Shown one piece after another: positions 35,864-43,031 of a stretch of DNA of 64,000 nucleotides. Made by a program: the position numbers and the translations under genes. This DNA comes from Muribaculaceae bacterium (GTDB lineage Bacteria; Bacteroidota; Bacteroidia; Bacteroidales; Muribaculaceae): assembly GCA_017621845.1 (NCBI GenBank), contig JAGASI010000020.1:24149-88148 (forward strand), read 5' to 3'. Within the stretch, counting starts at the first letter, position 1. The number at the start of each line of letters is the position of its first letter. Below the pieces are notes generated by a model. That model saw only the letters and a program-made list of their open reading frames with translations, was not told the DNA's origin and made no database searches.

Positions 35864-35935
35864 ACGCATCACCATCATCATATCCATAGACATGATGTAC
35901 ATAGACATAGACATTGATGACATGATGCTGAGCAT
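35843..35935 (-). CDS. Methionine-rich leader peptide of the metY-metX-hom operon
   Basis: A 30-codon ATG-to-TAA frame with 11 Met codons: residues 1, 5, 8, 10, 12, 15, 17, 19, 20, 21 and 23, including a Met-Met-Met-Val-Met run; eight of the others are Ser. It begins 17 nt after the acyl-CoA dehydrogenase stop and ends 28 nt before the terminator. Proposed action: when charged Met-tRNA is scarce, ribosomes stall in the Met codons, leave 35849-35863 free, and the antiterminator forms. When Met is ample they reach the stop, mask that arm, and the terminator forms. The composition and placement make chance unlikely. No Shine-Dalgarno is evident, as usual in Bacteroidota. Confidence 0.88.
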   Translation of the reverse strand: MLSIMSSMSMSMYIMSMDMMMVMRGLSDRS

Positions 35936-35952
35936 AATCAGAGGTTGAGTTT

Positions 35953-37662
35953 TTAGGCTTGTTTATATAAATCGAGTTGATCAATATTGAAGTTGGCGAT
36001 GAAGTCGGCATGTTTGGCAACCTCGGCTTGGCCCATCTTGTTATAGACTTGGGCTGAGCGAGTGAAAGCCTCGTTACGCTGGGCGTCAAGCAGGAGCAGG
36101 TAGCCCATAACGATGTTGCCGGCCATCTCGACGAGACGACGTGCCATGAAGTCGGTATAAGTCTGGTCGTTGACGGCAAGGACAGTCTCGACAGCTTTTT
36201 GATACTGTTCGGTCATGGCGACAAGATTGGATTTGACATCGGCGAGTTCGGGGCGAACTTCGACTGTCTGCTCGACATAACCATTAATCAGGGTCATGTA
36301 TGTGCCGGTGGTGACGTGGCGTATGGCTGCTACAACCTGGAGCTGGGTTGTGCCCTCATATATTGAGGTAATGCGAGCATCGCGGTAGATGCGCTCACAG
36401 GCATAGTCTTTCATGAAGCCCGATCCACCGTGTACCTGGATGCAGTCATAAGCATTCTGGTTGCAGTATTCGCTGGTGAGGCCTTTGGCGAGAGGGGTGA
36501 GAGCATCGGCGAGTTTCTTGTAGAGTTTCATCTCTTTGCGCTCGTCACCGCTCAGAGAGCGTTCTTTGGCGATGTCCTCGTATGCTTTGTATAAGTCAAC
36601 ATAGCGAGCTGTCTCGTAAAGGAGAGTACGGGAAGCATCAAGCTTGGTCTTCATGACGGTAATCATTTCGGCCACAGCGGGGAATTCGATGATGGCCTTG
36701 CCAAACTGACGGCGCTCACGAGCATATTGGAGAGCTTCACGATAGGCAATCTCGCTTACGCCTACCGATTGGGCAGCGATGCCAAGACGAGCACCGTTCA
36801 TCAGGGCCATCACATATTTGATAAGGCCCATGCGGGTGTCGCCACATAGCTCGGCGGGGGCGTTCTTGTATGTGAGCTCACATGTGGGTGAGCCTTTGAT
36901 ACCCATCTTGTTCTCGATTCGGCGTACATTGACTCCACCGTTACGCTTGTCATAGATGAACATTGACAGGCCACGTCCGTCGGTAGTGCCTTCCTCTGAG
37001 CGAGCCAATACCAGGTGAATGTCGCTGTCACCGTTGGTGATGAAGCGTTTAACTCCGTTGAGAACCCATGTGCCGTCCTCTTTCTTGGTGGCTTTGAGCA
37101 TCACAGCCTGGAGGTCTGAGCCAGCATCGGGCTCGGTGAGGTCCATAGACATGGTCTCACCTTCACACACGCGAGGAATATATTTCTGTTTCTGTTCTTC
37201 AGAGCCAAACTCATAGAGGGTTTCGGCACAGTCTTGGAGTCCCCAGAGGTTTTCAAAACCGGTATCGGCGCGAGAGACGATGTCGGCGGCCATGATGTAT
37301 GGGGTGATGGGGAAGTTGAGACCACCAAGACGACGGGGCATGGACATGCCCATGAGGCCGGCTTTACGGCAGGCGTCAAGGTTGACTTGTGTGCCTGAGG
37401 CGTATGTCACGCGACCGTTGGCGACAGAGGGGCCTTCATGATCGACGCCCTCGGCGTTGGGTGCTATTGTGTTGGCGCATATATCACCTACAATATCCAG
37501 TACCTTGTCATAGTTATCCATTGCATCGTCAAAGTCGACGGGTGCATAGTCAAACTTCTCGGCATCGGTATAGTTACGTTCTTTGAGTTCGACAATTTTG
37601 CGCATCATCGGGTGGGTCAGATGGTGCTTGAGATCAGGATTGTCTGTATAGAAATTAGCCAT
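35953..37662 (-). CDS. Acyl-CoA dehydrogenase
   Basis: A 569-residue flavoenzyme, longer than the ~380-residue core by an N-terminal extension and a C-terminal helical domain of about 110 residues. Family motifs include TMSMDLTEPDAGSDLQAVMLKA, GSPTCELTY, YARERRQFGKAI and VHGGSGFMKDYACERIYRDARITSIYEGTTQLQ with the catalytic-base region. It probably oxidises an acyl-CoA and passes electrons to the ETF encoded upstream. The substrate is unknown. It is the third gene after etfB-etfA (33-bp gap) and is followed at once by the met leader. Confidence 0.93.
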   Translation of the reverse strand: MANFYTDNPDLKHHLTHPMMRKIVELKERNYTDAEKFDYAPVDFDDAMDNYDKVLDIVGDICANTIAPNAEGVDHEGPSVANGRVTYASGTQVNLDACRKAGLMGMSMPRRLGGLNFPITPYIMAADIVSRADTGFENLWGLQDCAETLYEFGSEEQKQKYIPRVCEGETMSMDLTEPDAGSDLQAVMLKATKKEDGTWVLNGVKRFITNGDSDIHLVLARSEEGTTDGRGLSMFIYDKRNGGVNVRRIENKMGIKGSPTCELTYKNAPAELCGDTRMGLIKYVMALMNGARLGIAAQSVGVSEIAYREALQYARERRQFGKAIIEFPAVAEMITVMKTKLDASRTLLYETARYVDLYKAYEDIAKERSLSGDERKEMKLYKKLADALTPLAKGLTSEYCNQNAYDCIQVHGGSGFMKDYACERIYRDARITSIYEGTTQLQVVAAIRHVTTGTYMTLINGYVEQTVEVRPELADVKSNLVAMTEQYQKAVETVLAVNDQTYTDFMARRLVEMAGNIVMGYLLLLDAQRNEAFTRSAQVYNKMGQAEVAKHADFIANFNIDQLDLYKQA

Positions 37663-37695
37663 ATACTTATATATAATGAGTAATCTGATTAAAGA

Positions 37696-38730
37696 TTACT
37701 TGGAATTCTTTTTATAATATTTGATAAGCTTGGGAACGACTTCCTCCATGTCGCCGGTGATTACATAGTCGGCAATCTTGTTGATTGGGGCATTGGGGTC
37801 GTTGTTGATGGAGATGATGATTGAGCTGTCCTGCATGCCGGCTATGTGCTGAATCTGACCAGAGATACCACAGGCGATGTATAATTTGGGACGTACAGTA
37901 ACACCTGTTTGGCCAATCTGTCGGGCGTGCTCGGTAAATCCGGCATCGACGGCGGCACGTGAGGCGCCTACCTCGCCGTTGAGGGTGCGGGCAAGCTCGT
38001 GTAGTAGCTCAAAGTTTTCTTTAGAGCCTACGCCATATCCACCGGCAACGATGATGGGCGAATTCTTGATGTTAATCTTGGATTTCTCGATATGGCGGTC
38101 GATAATTTCGACTACAAAGTCGGTATCGGCGACATATTTTTTGGCGTCAAGTTTGATGGCCTGTCCTTTATGGTTGGCGTCATATATTTCTTTTTTCATG
38201 ACACCCTCGCGCACGGTTGCCATCTGGGGACGACATTCGGGGTTGACGATGGTGGCGACGATGTTACCGCCAAAAGCAGGACGTATCTGGTACAACAGGT
38301 CGGTGTAGTCCTTGCCGGTCTTGACATCAGTGTGGTTGCCGATTTCAAGAGCAGTGCAGTCGGCGGTAAGACCGCTGTGCAGGCATGAAGATACGCGTGG
38401 ACCGAGGTCTCGTCCAATACATGTAGCTCCCATGAGGCATATCTGCGGCTTGATTTCCTTGAACAGGTTGATCAGTACAGCGGCATGGGGATTGGAGGTG
38501 TAGGGATATAGGCGTTTGTCTTCGACTTTATATACGGTGTCTGCGCCATAGGGGTATAATTGTTTCTCAATACCATCGAGTTTGTCACCGATGACCACTG
38601 CCTCGAGCTTGACGCCGAGTTTATTGGCCAGGACACGACCTTTGGTGAGAAGTTCGAGGCTGACGTCGGCAACGCGGCCTTCGTCATACTCACAGTAAAC
38701 TATCAGGTTGTTTTGTTCGTTATTTGCCAT
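37696..38730 (-). CDS. etfA: Electron transfer flavoprotein subunit alpha
   Basis: A 344-residue protein. The N-terminal domain is the ETF fold; the C-terminal FAD domain shows IVAGGYGVGS, GASRAAVDAGF, RQIGQTGVTVRPKLYIACGISGQIQHIAGM and the closing INNDPNAPINKIADY motif. With EtfB it carries electrons between the acyl-CoA dehydrogenase and the quinone or ferredoxin/NAD pools. An extra electron-bifurcating role is possible but cannot be told from sequence. It starts 31 bp after etfB. Confidence 0.97.
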   Translation of the reverse strand: MANNEQNNLIVYCEYDEGRVADVSLELLTKGRVLANKLGVKLEAVVIGDKLDGIEKQLYPYGADTVYKVEDKRLYPYTSNPHAAVLINLFKEIKPQICLMGATCIGRDLGPRVSSCLHSGLTADCTALEIGNHTDVKTGKDYTDLLYQIRPAFGGNIVATIVNPECRPQMATVREGVMKKEIYDANHKGQAIKLDAKKYVADTDFVVEIIDRHIEKSKINIKNSPIIVAGGYGVGSKENFELLHELARTLNGEVGASRAAVDAGFTEHARQIGQTGVTVRPKLYIACGISGQIQHIAGMQDSSIIISINNDPNAPINKIADYVITGDMEEVVPKLIKYYKKNSK

Positions 38731-38761
38731 AATAATATTATGTATGAAGGTCGGTTAGAGA

Positions 38762-39637
38762 TTAGCCGATAGTGTGGTTAGTGATAAGTTCTTTGATGAG
38801 GTCTTCAATCTGGCCGTCATTCTTGCCGTCGAGACAGAGGTTTTCTTTGGCGGTGAATACGACGTTTTCGACGTTTTTAACCTTGGTGGGCGATCCGGCG
38901 AGGCCAATTTGCTCGGGATCAGCCTCGACAAAGGCAGCCCCCCATTCTTTAAGTTGGAGGTAGGGACGTTTGTCAACGTATTGCTGGGCCTCGGGAGAGA
39001 GTGCGGCTTTTTCGCTGGGCGATACAGCATGTTTGAACTTCATGAGGCGTTTGGCATTACGTGGGCGGCACTCAGCGGCCGAACCGTTGACAGTTACCAC
39101 ACAGGGTAGGGGAGCTTTGACGGTCTCGACACCGTTCTCGAGGCGACGTTTTACAACGACATGGCCATCTTTGAGCTCGAGTATCTCTTCGGCGTATGTT
39201 ACTTGGGGGATGTTGAGTTTCTCGGCAATCTGAGGACCTACCTGGGCGGTGTCGCCATCAATAGCCTGACGGCCACCGAGGATGATATCATAGTTGCCGA
39301 TTTTTTTTACGGCCTGGGCCAAAGAGTAGGATGTAGCCAGGGTGTCGGCACCACCGAGAACACGGTCGGTAAGTACGATGCCGGTATCAGCACCACGGAA
39401 GATGGCCTCACGGATAACTTCTGCAGCGCGAGGCAAACCCATGGTGAGTATGGTGACTGTCGAGCCGGGGTTGGCGTCTTTAAGTCTGAGGGCCTGTTCG
39501 AGGGCGTTGAGGTCTTCGGGGTTGAAGATGGCGGGAAGCGCGGCACGGTTGATGGTGCCGTCGGCTTTCATGGCATCTTTGCCCACGTTGCGGGTGTCGG
39601 GTACCTGCTTGGCGAGCACAATGATGTTTAAGCTCAT
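38762..39637 (-). CDS. etfB: Electron transfer flavoprotein subunit beta
   Basis: A 291-residue ETF beta subunit with VLAKQVPDT near the N-terminus, NPEDLNALEQALRLKD, the DIILGGRQAIDGDTAQVGPQIAEKL block and VKRRLENGVETV. It binds AMP (or a second FAD in bifurcating types) and pairs with EtfA. ATG at 39637 is preferred over a TTG two codons upstream. It is the first gene of etfB-etfA-acyl-CoA dehydrogenase, with a good promoter about 92 bp upstream. Confidence 0.96.
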   Translation of the reverse strand: MSLNIIVLAKQVPDTRNVGKDAMKADGTINRAALPAIFNPEDLNALEQALRLKDANPGSTVTILTMGLPRAAEVIREAIFRGADTGIVLTDRVLGGADTLATSYSLAQAVKKIGNYDIILGGRQAIDGDTAQVGPQIAEKLNIPQVTYAEEILELKDGHVVVKRRLENGVETVKAPLPCVVTVNGSAAECRPRNAKRLMKFKHAVSPSEKAALSPEAQQYVDKRPYLQLKEWGAAFVEADPEQIGLAGSPTKVKNVENVVFTAKENLCLDGKNDGQIEDLIKELITNHTIG

Positions 39638-39728
39638 ATTCAAAAATTATAGTTTTTAATGATTAGTTGTCTGATTATAAGTATGATAAAGCGCAGTCGC
39701 CAATGGCGATAGCACGTTTACACGCGTG

Positions 39729-39759
39729 CAAAGGTACTAAATATCTGTTACACTGACAA
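39729..39759 (-). promoter_or_regulatory. Promoter of etfB-etfA-acyl-CoA dehydrogenase
   Basis: TTG (39759-39757), 20 nt, TACCTTTG (39736-39729). The ~90-nt leader contains a small hairpin around 39696-39710 (TCGCCAATGGCGA). Transcripts from here could run through the met leader as well. Confidence 0.85.
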
Positions 39760-39906
39760 CAATCCCGCCCTTTTCTTTAATTTAACATGTTGTCAATAAA
39801 CAATAGACTTGTCTATGTCATCTGTATTTCTCTAAAAAAAAGCTAAAAAAATGGTGTTGATGAGTGAATATCAGTGAGAGAGGGGTGTTATCTCAATAAA
39901 AAGTAG
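39760..39906. other. Divergent intergenic region, nothing further recognised
   Basis: AT-rich spacer between the etf promoter and the glycogen synthase promoter. No ORF, RNA or strong repeat was seen. Confidence 0.5.
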
Positions 39907-39914
39907 TAACTTTG
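39907..39914 (+). promoter_or_regulatory. Promoter -7 box for the glycogen synthase gene
   Basis: TAACTTTG, 34 bp before the ATG at 39949. No clear -33 TTG at the usual spacing. Confidence 0.65.
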
Positions 39915-39948
39915 CACAATCTTATGTGTCAAAAATAATATCATCACG

Positions 39949-40758
39949 ATGGATATAACAAGAGCCTTATTTATCTCCCAAGAAATCACTCCTTATTTAC
40001 CGGCCGACACTCTGTCGACTCTCAACCGTGACCTGCCTCAGGGCGTACAAGAAAATGGTATCGAAGTGCGTACCTTTATGCCTAAATACGGTTGTATCAA
40101 CGAGCGTCGTAACCAATTGCACGAGGTAATCAGGCTTTCGGGGCTAAATATCGCTATTGATGACAGTGATCATCCATTGATTATAAAGGTCGCCACGCTT
40201 CAGCCATCGCGTATGCAGGTGTACTTTATAGATAGTGACGACTACTTTGAGCGTCATTCATCCAAGGAGCTTGAAATTGTCGGCAATCCGGCCGAAAATG
40301 ACGAGCGACTGATATTCTTCACGCGTGGTGTTATCGAGACTGTGAAAAAATTGCGTTGGATTCCATCGGTGATACATTGCACCGGTTGGATGTCAGCGCT
40401 GACACCGTTATATCTCAAAAAGATATATGCCAACGATCCCACACTTAAAGATGTAAAAATCGTGTATTCGTTGTTTGACACCCCGATGGTTGAACCGCTT
40501 GGTGAGCGTACTGTCGAGAAACTCAAGCTTGACAATATCAATGTCAAGGATATCCCGACTCTCACCGGAATAGAACGCCCGACAGACAAGGAACTTCATC
40601 AGTTGGCTATACAATATGCCGATGCTCTCATACAGGCTTCGCCGGATGTTGACCCCGAGCTTATCAAAATGGCCCGAGACACAGGTAAGCCATTTATGGC
40701 CTATCCCGGTGAAGATGATTATGTAAATAAATATCTCGACTTTTACCGTTCACTCTGA
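39949..40758 (+). CDS. Glycogen/starch synthase, GT5 N-terminal domain only
   Basis: A 269-residue protein matching the N-terminal half of bacterial glycogen synthase: LFISQEITPYLPADTLSTLNRDLPQGVQENGIEVRTFMPKYG, FFTRGVIE, and IHCTGWMSALTPLYLK. The usual C-terminal GT-B half, which holds much of the nucleotide-sugar site, is missing; the frame stops cleanly at 40758. Bacteroidales carry such short forms, so this is probably not damage. Activity as a lone enzyme is doubtful. The K-x-G-G loop is replaced by an altered N-terminal sequence. The DUF4270 gene follows at 49 bp. Confidence 0.8.
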   Translation: MDITRALFISQEITPYLPADTLSTLNRDLPQGVQENGIEVRTFMPKYGCINERRNQLHEVIRLSGLNIAIDDSDHPLIIKVATLQPSRMQVYFIDSDDYFERHSSKELEIVGNPAENDERLIFFTRGVIETVKKLRWIPSVIHCTGWMSALTPLYLKKIYANDPTLKDVKIVYSLFDTPMVEPLGERTVEKLKLDNINVKDIPTLTGIERPTDKELHQLAIQYADALIQASPDVDPELIKMARDTGKPFMAYPGEDDYVNKYLDFYRSL

Positions 40759-40807
40759 TTGATATACAGTACTATAAGAACACGCCACAACATATATACA
40801 CTTGACA

Positions 40808-42187
40808 ATGAAATCAGTTTTCAAAATATATGCACTCGTCGCGCTGCTGGGGCTTAACGTCACGGCGTGTGACGACCAGATGTCTACAGGCTCATCGTTG
40901 GTCGAAGACGAGGTGCAGGTTATTGTAGATACGACGTTTACCACTACAGGCTACTCGATAAGTGGACAACCGGTACTTTCTCGTACAATCACCGGTATAC
41001 TCGGTCGTATCGAAGCTCCCGATTACGGCAATCTCACAAGTGATTTTGTGACTCAATTCATGCCGTCTATAGCTCTTGACACCGTTGGAGTCAATGCCGG
41101 TCGCATCGATGCAGTCAAGCTTGTCATGAGATATGAGATAGGAGGCTTTACTGGCGACTCCCTTGCCCCCATGGGACTCGAGGTATATCGTCTCAACAAA
41201 CAATTGCCATCACCCATCTATTCCGACTTCGATCCCTCGGGCTATTATGACGTAACACCCATAGCATCTAAAGTCTATACAGCCTCGGAAGCAGCTCTGA
41301 CAGACTCATTATTGAAACTCAAATACCGGGAAATCAAAGTTGACCTACCCATTGCTCTCGGTCGCGAGCTCTATGACAAATATATCCAAGACCCGGCCGC
41401 ATATTCCGAGCCCGAGTCATTTGCCAAGATTTTCCCGGGGCTATACTTAAAGAACTCCTATGGCAGTGGCCGTATAACGCGTCTGGTCAAGACTACCATC
41501 GACTTTGACTACCACTCGGTGACACCAATTGATGGTACCGACCGCGACACCACCATTTATAAGACAAGTTCATATTTTGCCGTTACTCCCGAGATTATTG
41601 CCAATAATAACATCAATATGTCTATATCCAAGGATATCAGGGATAGTATAGCCAAAGGACAGACTATAGTAATGGCACCGGCAGGACTTGATGTAGAGAT
41701 GACATTCCCCGCCCGTGAGCTCCTTGATACATACAATGCCAAGATTAAGGGGGGGCTCGGTGTCATCAACACCCTTACATATACTATCCCGGCCAAGGTC
41801 ATCGAAAATAAATACAACATTGCGCCACCGCCTTTCTTGCTGATGGTGCTGAAAAAAGACCGCGACAAATTCTTTGCCGAAAACAAGCTTACTGATGAAA
41901 TCACATCATTCTATGCTACATATAACGAGACATCGGGACAATATTACTTTGGCTCAATGCTTAAGTATATACAGCAGCTCCAGGAAAAAGGAGAAATCAC
42001 AGACGAGGATGTGACCTTTGTCATAACGCCTGTGCTCGTTTCTCTCGAGATGTCGGACAACTACTATGACCAGACGACCTACGTCACGTCAATCACGCCC
42101 TATGTAGCCAAGCCAGTCATGGTTAATCTCGAGGTAGCCAAAGCCAAGATAAACTTTGTATACAGTTCCCAGAAGTTATCCAACTGA
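40808..42187 (+). CDS. DUF4270 family lipoprotein
   Basis: A 459-residue protein with a lipoprotein signal peptide (hydrophobic residues 6-18, lipobox VTAC with Cys at about residue 21). The rest matches the outline of DUF4270 surface lipoproteins seen after glycogen synthase genes in Bacteroidales: paired beta segments, an STGSSLVEDEV start and a C-terminal VTSITPYVAKPVMVNLEVAKAKINF. Function unknown; outer-membrane anchoring is inferred. ATG at 40808 is chosen over a TTG two codons upstream. It is probably co-transcribed with the GT5 gene. Confidence 0.85.
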   Translation: MKSVFKIYALVALLGLNVTACDDQMSTGSSLVEDEVQVIVDTTFTTTGYSISGQPVLSRTITGILGRIEAPDYGNLTSDFVTQFMPSIALDTVGVNAGRIDAVKLVMRYEIGGFTGDSLAPMGLEVYRLNKQLPSPIYSDFDPSGYYDVTPIASKVYTASEAALTDSLLKLKYREIKVDLPIALGRELYDKYIQDPAAYSEPESFAKIFPGLYLKNSYGSGRITRLVKTTIDFDYHSVTPIDGTDRDTTIYKTSSYFAVTPEIIANNNINMSISKDIRDSIAKGQTIVMAPAGLDVEMTFPARELLDTYNAKIKGGLGVINTLTYTIPAKVIENKYNIAPPPFLLMVLKKDRDKFFAENKLTDEITSFYATYNETSGQYYFGSMLKYIQQLQEKGEITDEDVTFVITPVLVSLEMSDNYYDQTTYVTSITPYVAKPVMVNLEVAKAKINFVYSSQKLSN

Positions 42188-42347
42188 AAAATAGGCCGAC
42201 CTATCCTCTCATCAGAATACTTTTCGAGATGGTTATAAGGCACCAGCTTCGCTATACATTCACCCCATCGAGTAATGATTTAGTCCCGGTGGACAATCAA
42301 GATTGTTAAGAACAGGCCAATATAGTCCATGTAATAAAAAAAATTAT

Positions 42348-42355
42348 TACCTTTG
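42348..42355 (+). promoter_or_regulatory. Promoter -7 box for tRNA-Thr
   Basis: TACCTTTG, 43 bp before the tRNA 5' end. -33 element not clear. Confidence 0.7.
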
Positions 42356-42397
42356 CACCAACAACGACTTCCATAGGTTTCCCAACATAATAATTAA

Positions 42398-42470
42398 GCC
42401 GCAATAGCTCAGTTGGTAGAGTATCTCATTCGTAACGAGACGGTCGTGGGTTCGAGTCCCACTCGCGGCT
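42398..42470 (+). tRNA. tRNA-Thr (anticodon CGT)
   Basis: A 73-nt cloverleaf. The acceptor GCCGCAA pairs with TCGCGGC with one A-C mismatch. The anticodon arm has loop TTCGTAA (anticodon CGT, reading ACG), with an A-C pair next to the loop. The T arm is GTGGG-TTCGAGT-CCCAC. CCA is not encoded, consistent with the CCA enzyme gene at 52216. A strong terminator follows. Confidence 0.95.
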
Positions 42471-42479
42471 CATATTAAA

Positions 42480-42524
42480 GGGGGCTGACTAATTCATTAG
42501 AAGTTAGTCAGCCCCCCCTTTTTT
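42480..42524 (+). terminator. Terminator of tRNA-Thr
   Basis: GGGGGCTGACTAA (42480-42492) pairs perfectly with TTAGTCAGCCCCC (42504-42516), then a C/T tract ending in six T. Confidence 0.92.
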
Positions 42525-42555
42525 GGTCAGTTTCTGTTGGCTATATATAGGCACG

Positions 42556-42582
42556 AAAAAAGGCAGGCCTGAGAGGCCTGCC
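42556..42582 (-). terminator. Terminator of trxA
   Basis: On the minus strand GGCAGGCCT (42582-42574) pairs with AGGCCTGCC (42570-42562) over a 3-nt loop, then TTTTTT (42561-42556). Confidence 0.9.
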
Positions 42583-42612
42583 GGATGGGGATGTATGTGG
42601 GAGAGGGGATGG

Positions 42613-42936
42613 TTAGAGGGCGAGGAGGGCTTCGATTTTTTCGACGATTTTGTCGCGTGACTGAGAGCCGGCGAGGCGCAGGTCGGTACGTTTGCCGTTC
42701 TTGAAGAAGAGGATGGTGGGGAGTGACATTACTTTGTTGTCTGATGCAAAGTCGTTTTCTTCATCGAGGTTGTATTTGCCGATGACTACGCGTCCGTCAT
42801 ATTCTTGGGCGAGGGCGTCGATGGTGGGTGACATAGCGCGGCAGGGGCCACACCAGGTGGCCCAGAAGTCTACAACAACTGGTTGGCCGGTAGCGATAAC
42901 TTCTTTGATGTTTGAGTCGGTTAATTCTAATGCCAT
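42613..42936 (-). CDS. trxA: Thioredoxin
   Basis: A 107-residue classic thioredoxin. The redox site WCGPC lies at residues 28-32 (Cys29, Cys32) in VVDFWATWCGPCRAM, and the cis-proline loop is MSLPTILFFKNG. It has no signal peptide, so it works in the cytoplasm as a general disulfide reductase. It lies about 95 bp downstream of dnaE on the same strand and has its own terminator. Confidence 0.97.
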   Translation of the reverse strand: MALELTDSNIKEVIATGQPVVVDFWATWCGPCRAMSPTIDALAQEYDGRVVIGKYNLDEENDFASDNKVMSLPTILFFKNGKRTDLRLAGSQSRDKIVEKIEALLAL

Positions 42937-43031
42937 AATGGTATTTTTATGTTATAAGTTGAGTTAAAATTGATAGAAATTCATTTATGATAGTCTGACT
43001 TAGCTGATATGTATATATAGGTTTATATCAG

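Noticed and set aside
35759..35953. SAM riboswitch before metY
   Set aside because: No SAM-I or SAM-II core motifs were seen; the leader ORF and terminator/antiterminator pair account for the sequence.
35817..36179. A 120-codon minus-strand frame across the met leader
   Set aside because: It overlaps the acyl-CoA dehydrogenase gene out of frame and runs through the leader in the wrong frame. The 30-codon Met-rich frame explains the region better.
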